From NCBI RefSeq assembly GCF_001544795.2, contig NZ_FCOI02000023.1, positions 46,790-110,789 on the forward strand: a stretch of DNA of 64,000 nt, in the 5' to 3' direction. Shown here piece by piece: positions 60,537 through 64,000 of the stretch. The translations under genes and the position numbers were made by a program. A model generated the notes under the pieces. The model did no database searches. It was not told the DNA's origin and worked only from the letters and a program-made list of their open reading frames with translations. Within the stretch, counting starts at the first letter, position 1. Every line of letters begins with the position of its first letter. Origin of the DNA: Caballeronia temeraria. Lineage in GTDB: Bacteria > Pseudomonadota > Gammaproteobacteria > Burkholderiales > Burkholderiaceae.

Positions 60537-61198
60537 TGAACGATACTTTCTTTATAGCGGGCGAGGGCTTCGTCGAGGTCCTCGAACCAATGCACCTGGC
60601 CTTGGTTAACCCAGATGGCGCTGTCACAGAAATTTCTGAGCGTGGACTCGTCGTGCGAAACCATCACGAGACCCGCGCGCGATGCAAGATCGCGGAATGC
60701 GTCGCGCGACTTCTTACGGAACGCCGCGTCGCCCACCGACGTAAGCTCGTCGACGAGATACAGATCGAAGTCGAATGCAAGCGACACAGCGAACGCCAGG
60801 CGGGACCGCATGCCGGAGGACATCGCCTTTACCGGCTTTTCGATACCCGCTCCCAGTTCCGAGAACTCGCGTACGAACGCGAGCTTCTCCGGCAACTGAC
60901 TCTCTGGCACACCATGAAGCCGCGCAATGAACTTTGCGTTCTGAGTGCCCGACAATGAACCCTGGAAGCCGCCGGAAAGCCCGAGCGGCCATGACACCCG
61001 ACAAGTCCGCCTGATCGTCCCGCGCGTCGGTCGGTCCATGCCGCCAAGAAGATTGAGCAGGGTCGTCTTGCCCGCGCCGTTTCGTCCAATGACTGCGAGC
61101 TTCGCGTGGCGCGGAATCTCGAGGTTGACGCCGTCGAGCACGACTTCGCTACCGTGATGGCTCCGATATCGCTTCACCAGATCTTTGACGACGATCAT
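60533..61198 (-). CDS. kpsT: capsule ABC transporter ATP-binding protein KpsT
   Basis: 221 residues. Walker A GRNGAGKTTLLNLLGG (about 38-53), signature region MSSGMRSRLAFAVSLAF, Walker B DLYLVDELTSVGD with the KpsT-type 'SVGD' rather than the usual 'EPT', and switch histidine VMVSHDESTLR. It powers polymer export through KpsM. Start and stop overlap kpsM and kpsE by 4 bases on each side, so the three are translationally coupled. Confidence 0.95.
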   Translation of the reverse strand: MIVVKDLVKRYRSHHGSEVVLDGVNLEIPRHAKLAVIGRNGAGKTTLLNLLGGMDRPTRGTIRRTCRVSWPLGLSGGFQGSLSGTQNAKFIARLHGVPESQLPEKLAFVREFSELGAGIEKPVKAMSSGMRSRLAFAVSLAFDFDLYLVDELTSVGDAAFRKKSRDAFRDLASRAGLVMVSHDESTLRNFCDSAIWVNQGQVHWFEDLDEALARYKESIVQ

Positions 61199-61998
61199 CG
61201 TTCCACCAACTTTCGGCCGAACCGCGCATGCAGAAACAGACCCGAGACCACGAGCACGAGCGAACAGATTCCAAGATAGGCCGGACTCACGAGATCCGGC
61301 TCGTGATAGGCCTCAAAGAATCCAGCTCGAATCATTTCGACGCCGCTCACGATCGGGTTCATAAAGAACAGCGGACGAACGGAAGCAGGAATCCACGACG
61401 ACGGATAGAGCGTTGCCGACATGTAGTAGATCGGACCGAAGGACATCTTGACGATCTGTCCGACTTCCGGAACAAGCTTCGCGCAGGCCGAGAAGGTCAA
61501 GGCGAGTCCGAGACCGAGCGACCACAACATGAAGAACCCGAAGAGCACTCTCAGCGGATCTTTCATCGAAATGTCGACGCCGAAGAGTCCACACCCCGCG
61601 ATCAGCAAAACGCAGATGAGAAGATAGAGAAACCCCTCAAGGAACGCGCGGGCCAATACCGTATCGATCGCCTTGATCTGCCGATACGAAAACAGCGCCA
61701 TGTTTGCCGAGATTGCGTCCATGCCGCGCGTGGCGACACTGCGCATCATGAAAAACGACAATACTCCGACGCCGATAAACAGCGGCGCGTTGATGCCAGG
61801 AATCAGGTGATGCTGAATGAGACCATGCCACAGCATCAGAAAAACCACGTGCTCGCCCGGCTCCAGCAAGAGCCATATCCATGCCCCGCGTTCCAGGGAA
61901 ATGCGCGTGACAGCTTCGCGCAAGACGAGCGCGTATAGCACAGACCGCGTCACACTCAAGGAGGAGCGCGGCGATTGGGACCGCGTACCGTCAGACAT
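61195..61998 (-). CDS. kpsM: capsule ABC transporter permease KpsM
   Basis: 267 residues from the ATG at 61998; a GTG at 62037 is an alternative start with 13 more residues. It is an ABC-2-type exporter permease with six helices. VLYALVLREAVTRISLERGAWIWLLLEPGEHVVFL is the typical start, followed by LSFFMMRSVATRGMDAISANMALFSYRQIKAIDTVLARAFLE. It is the first gene of the minus-strand capsule operon, divergent from kpsS. It carries the lipid-linked polymer across the inner membrane. Confidence 0.94.
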   Translation of the reverse strand: MSDGTRSQSPRSSLSVTRSVLYALVLREAVTRISLERGAWIWLLLEPGEHVVFLMLWHGLIQHHLIPGINAPLFIGVGVLSFFMMRSVATRGMDAISANMALFSYRQIKAIDTVLARAFLEGFLYLLICVLLIAGCGLFGVDISMKDPLRVLFGFFMLWSLGLGLALTFSACAKLVPEVGQIVKMSFGPIYYMSATLYPSSWIPASVRPLFFMNPIVSGVEMIRAGFFEAYHEPDLVSPAYLGICSLVLVVSGLFLHARFGRKLVER

Positions 61999-62519
61999 TG
62001 CGTTTGGTTTCGAACGTGACGGCCTGCGACAGAGCACGGTCGGCCGGAGACGTACGGCACGAAGCTTTCGACGTTGAAACGCTTATCGGGATGTCGAGCG
62101 GCGAAAGGCCGCAGGATACGTCATTTGCGTGCTGCACTTGGGTTACCGATCACCGAATGAAGCGAATGCGCGAGCACTCGCTTAGTTTCGGAAACACATT
62201 TCCGTTACAAGTTGATGAAACCTTCAGAAGTCGGCCGAACTATATATCAACCCGATAAGCATTCGTTTAAAAAATTGATACTTTTCGGTCAAGATTGCTT
62301 TTTTGCAACACTTCCTACAATTCTTCCAGTAAAGATTTAACATTCGACCGCATTCAGCGCGCGGCTCGTAGGTGTTCGGCATAGCTACCGTCCCGCGCAG
62401 TCATTGAGGCAAATGAGAAACCGAATGAAGGCAGGCGCCGACGTACGAATGACGCCTCACGCGGCCGTATCACCACGCGTTCATACCGGCGCGAATAAAG
62501 GTCAAAGCAACCTCAGTTC
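61999..62519. promoter_or_regulatory. 521 bp divergent promoter region of the capsule locus
   Basis: No gene seen. The middle (about 62215-62345) is much richer in A+T than the surroundings, with TATATAT, a T run and a -10-like TACAAT at 62316-62321. Two palindromes lie on the kpsM side: AAGCGAATGC/GCACTCGCTT around GCGA (62160-62183, one mismatch) and the perfect CGGAAA-CACA-TTTCCG (62189-62204). No JUMPstart/ops sequence was recognised. It probably drives kpsM leftward and kpsS rightward. Confidence 0.6.
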
Positions 62520-63860
62520 ATGAATAGCCACGCGCGATATCAAAGGCTTGATCAACTGAGCCGTTACGAGAATCTCCTTCTGCTCCAAGGCCCCAACGGC
62601 CCTTTCTTTCGGCGGCTCGCGCTGCGCCTCACTTCGCTCGGCGCAAAGGTCACAAAAGTCAACTTCAACGGTGGCGACTCGTTCTTCTATAGGGACAAGT
62701 CCGCGATCCACTATCGTGGCACTCGCGAAGAATGGTCGACTTTCGTCCGTGATCTGATGTTCGAGCGATCGATCAAAGCCCTTGTTCTGTTCGGTCAATG
62801 GCGTTCGATCCATCAGACGGCCATCGGCATTGCACGTCAGTTGGGAGTGAAAGTCTTCGTGTTCGAAGAGGGCTATGCTCGCCCGTGGTGGATCACGCTC
62901 GAGGAAGGCGGCGTGAACGACGCGTCCGCTCTCGTCGATGTGGATCCTGAAAAGCTCCCGGCTTATCCGCAGATCGCACGGCCCGAGCGGTTCCGTTTCG
63001 CCTTCAGCCGAATGGCGCTTTATTCGCTCACCTACTTCGCGTTTGGCACGCTTGCGCGAAAACAGTATCCCCACTACGAACATCACAAGCCATTCCGGCC
63101 GCGCGACACCTTGCTTTGGGTCCGGTCTGCTTATCTCAAGACAAAGCAGCATTTCGTCGAAAAGCGCACGATTGGCTCGCTACTGGATGCCTACGGCCCA
63201 GACTTTTTTCTCGTTCCGCTTCAGATCAACACGGATGCTCAGATCGTCCATGCGAGCAACTGGACTGGCAATCGCGAATTCATCGAAGCAACTATCCGCT
63301 CCTTTGCGCAACATGCGACATCGACGGACGTGCTCGTGTTCAAGCACCATCCGCTTGAGCGCGGACATGCAGACTACGCGCCGCTGATTCAAGCAATCGC
63401 GGCGGATGAAAACGTCACGAAACGCGTACTCTATATTCATGGCGGTCACGTGCCGTCTCTTCTCAAACGCAGTAAGGGCGTCGTCACTGTCAATTCGACC
63501 GCGGGCCTGCAGGCGCTCTATCACGGGACGCCACTTTGTGTCACAGGAACAGCATTCTATGCCCGGCCCGCGCTCGTGCATGAATCCGATCCCGACAAGT
63601 TCTGGCAGGCGCCAGTCGAACCGAATCGATCCAGCTTCACGCGCTTCTACCGCTACATGATGCACACGACACAGATCAACGCTTCGTTCTACGTTGCGGA
63701 CGATCTCATACCGTCGGGGATTCTTCGAAGAACGATGCGAGTCGTCACGAAGCTCGCAGGGTCCGCCGCCGCATTGGCCGTCTTCGATTCGGGAGGTGCC
63801 TTCGCCGTAACGAAGGTATTCACAGGATGGTTCGCGCGCTTGCTCCAGACGCTGAATTAA
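62520..63860 (+). CDS. kpsS: capsule linker beta-Kdo transferase KpsS
   Basis: 446 residues, near the usual 390-450. Family strings are LLLLQGPNGPFFRRLALRL (about 18-36), VKVNF-type NFNGGDSFFY, VKVFVFEEGYARPWWITLEEGGVN (about 110-133) and the donor-site VLVFKHHPLERGHADY (about 280-295), then KGVVTVNSTAGLQALYHGTP. KpsS starts the beta-Kdo linker on the lipid primer, before KpsC. It lies apart on the plus strand with its own promoter and converges on sdhB. Confidence 0.93.
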   Translation: MNSHARYQRLDQLSRYENLLLLQGPNGPFFRRLALRLTSLGAKVTKVNFNGGDSFFYRDKSAIHYRGTREEWSTFVRDLMFERSIKALVLFGQWRSIHQTAIGIARQLGVKVFVFEEGYARPWWITLEEGGVNDASALVDVDPEKLPAYPQIARPERFRFAFSRMALYSLTYFAFGTLARKQYPHYEHHKPFRPRDTLLWVRSAYLKTKQHFVEKRTIGSLLDAYGPDFFLVPLQINTDAQIVHASNWTGNREFIEATIRSFAQHATSTDVLVFKHHPLERGHADYAPLIQAIAADENVTKRVLYIHGGHVPSLLKRSKGVVTVNSTAGLQALYHGTPLCVTGTAFYARPALVHESDPDKFWQAPVEPNRSSFTRFYRYMMHTTQINASFYVADDLIPSGILRRTMRVVTKLAGSAAALAVFDSGGAFAVTKVFTGWFARLLQTLN

Positions 63861-63871
63861 CTCAGGCAAAA

Positions 63872-63905
63872 AAATGGCGCAGCCTCGTCCAAGGCTGCGC
63901 CATTT
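63872..63905. terminator. bidirectional terminator between kpsS and sdhB
   Basis: Perfect 14 bp stem AAATGGCGCAGCCT (63872-63885) / AGGCTGCGCCATTT (63892-63905), loop CGTCCA. The A run before it becomes a T tract on the minus strand, so it is a strong terminator for sdhB; the plus-strand T tract is shorter. Confidence 0.85.
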
Positions 63906-63923
63906 CTCAATCCCAAGCGTCTA

Positions 63924-64000
63924 TCAAACCGCCCGGCGCACCATCAATTCCTTGATCTTGCCGATCGCCTTGGTCGGGTTGAGCCCCTTCGGGCACACGT
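63924..64000 (-). CDS. sdhB: succinate dehydrogenase iron-sulfur subunit, C-terminal end only
   Basis: The last 25 residues are visible, reading VCPKGLNPTKAIGKIKELMV then RRAV and a TGA stop. 'VCPKGLNPTKAI' is the conserved end of SdhB, holding the last cysteine of the 3Fe-4S cluster. The 5' part lies beyond the right edge. A housekeeping gene bordering the capsule locus. Confidence 0.9.
   Translation of the reverse strand, partial: VCPKGLNPTKAIGKIKELMVRRAV

Noticed and set aside
61999..62519. JUMPstart/ops element for RfaH control of the capsule operon
   Set aside because: No GGCGGTAG-type core was found on either strand of this region by eye.

Overview
The window is GC-rich, densely coded DNA from a member of the Burkholderiaceae, most likely a Caballeronia/Paraburkholderia-type betaproteobacterium. 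This rests on many LysR-type regulators, Tat-exported peptide-type binding proteins, a YbdG-like channel, a chorismatase of the Hyg5/XanB2 family, and the general gene style. It is inference; no rRNA or other decisive marker is present. I see no insertion sequence, prophage, CRISPR array or replication origin. One tRNA gene (tRNA-Leu, anticodon GAG) is present.

Layout. Bases 1-12118 hold a catabolic and transport block. It has two Tat-type family-5 ABC binding proteins, a DppB-like permease cut by the left edge, an amine-oxidase-like FAD enzyme, a type II haloacid dehalogenase-like protein, an aldehyde dehydrogenase, a GNAT protein, an old-yellow-enzyme/dehydrogenase similar to N-methylproline demethylases, and a LysR regulator. 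Bases 12124-18152 carry a YbdG-like mechanosensitive channel, tRNA-Leu, a LysR gene that runs antisense into the tRNA, a type II NADH dehydrogenase, a small exported protein and an orphan NuoM. Bases 18341-23947 carry a DAACS symporter paired with a periplasmic amino-acid binding protein, a hybrid sensor kinase and a membrane diguanylate cyclase. Bases 24085-29906 hold a fatty-acyl-CoA degradation operon (two acyl-CoA dehydrogenases and a FadB/FadJ-like fusion) with a divergent LysR gene and a repeated TTGACA operator.

Bases 29917-44461 are mixed: a DMT exporter with a divergent LysR gene, a ribbon-helix-helix/chorismatase gene pair, a second hybrid kinase, an FMN reductase-like protein, two MFS exporters, DUF2278, CHAD, Nudix and BON-domain proteins, and a LysR/SDR divergent pair. 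At 44488-44901 lies the decayed remnant of a Rieske ring-hydroxylating oxygenase.

Bases 45180-64000 are dominated by a group 2/3 (ABC-transporter-dependent) capsule locus: kpsM-kpsT-kpsE-kpsD, a secreted phosphodiester glycosidase-like protein, a glycosyltransferase, a 1493-residue GT2/CDP-glycerol glycerophosphotransferase/TPR fusion, and kpsC on the minus strand, with kpsS divergent. KpsC and KpsS would build the beta-Kdo linker on a lipid, the large fusion would polymerise a glycosyl-glycerol-phosphate (teichoic-acid-like) chain, KpsMT would export it, and KpsE/KpsD would carry it across the envelope. A TPR/GT9-like gene and ilvD lie on one side and sdhB (3' end only) on the other. The predicted phosphate-containing capsule polymer with a phosphodiester glycosidase in the same operon is the most interesting system here.
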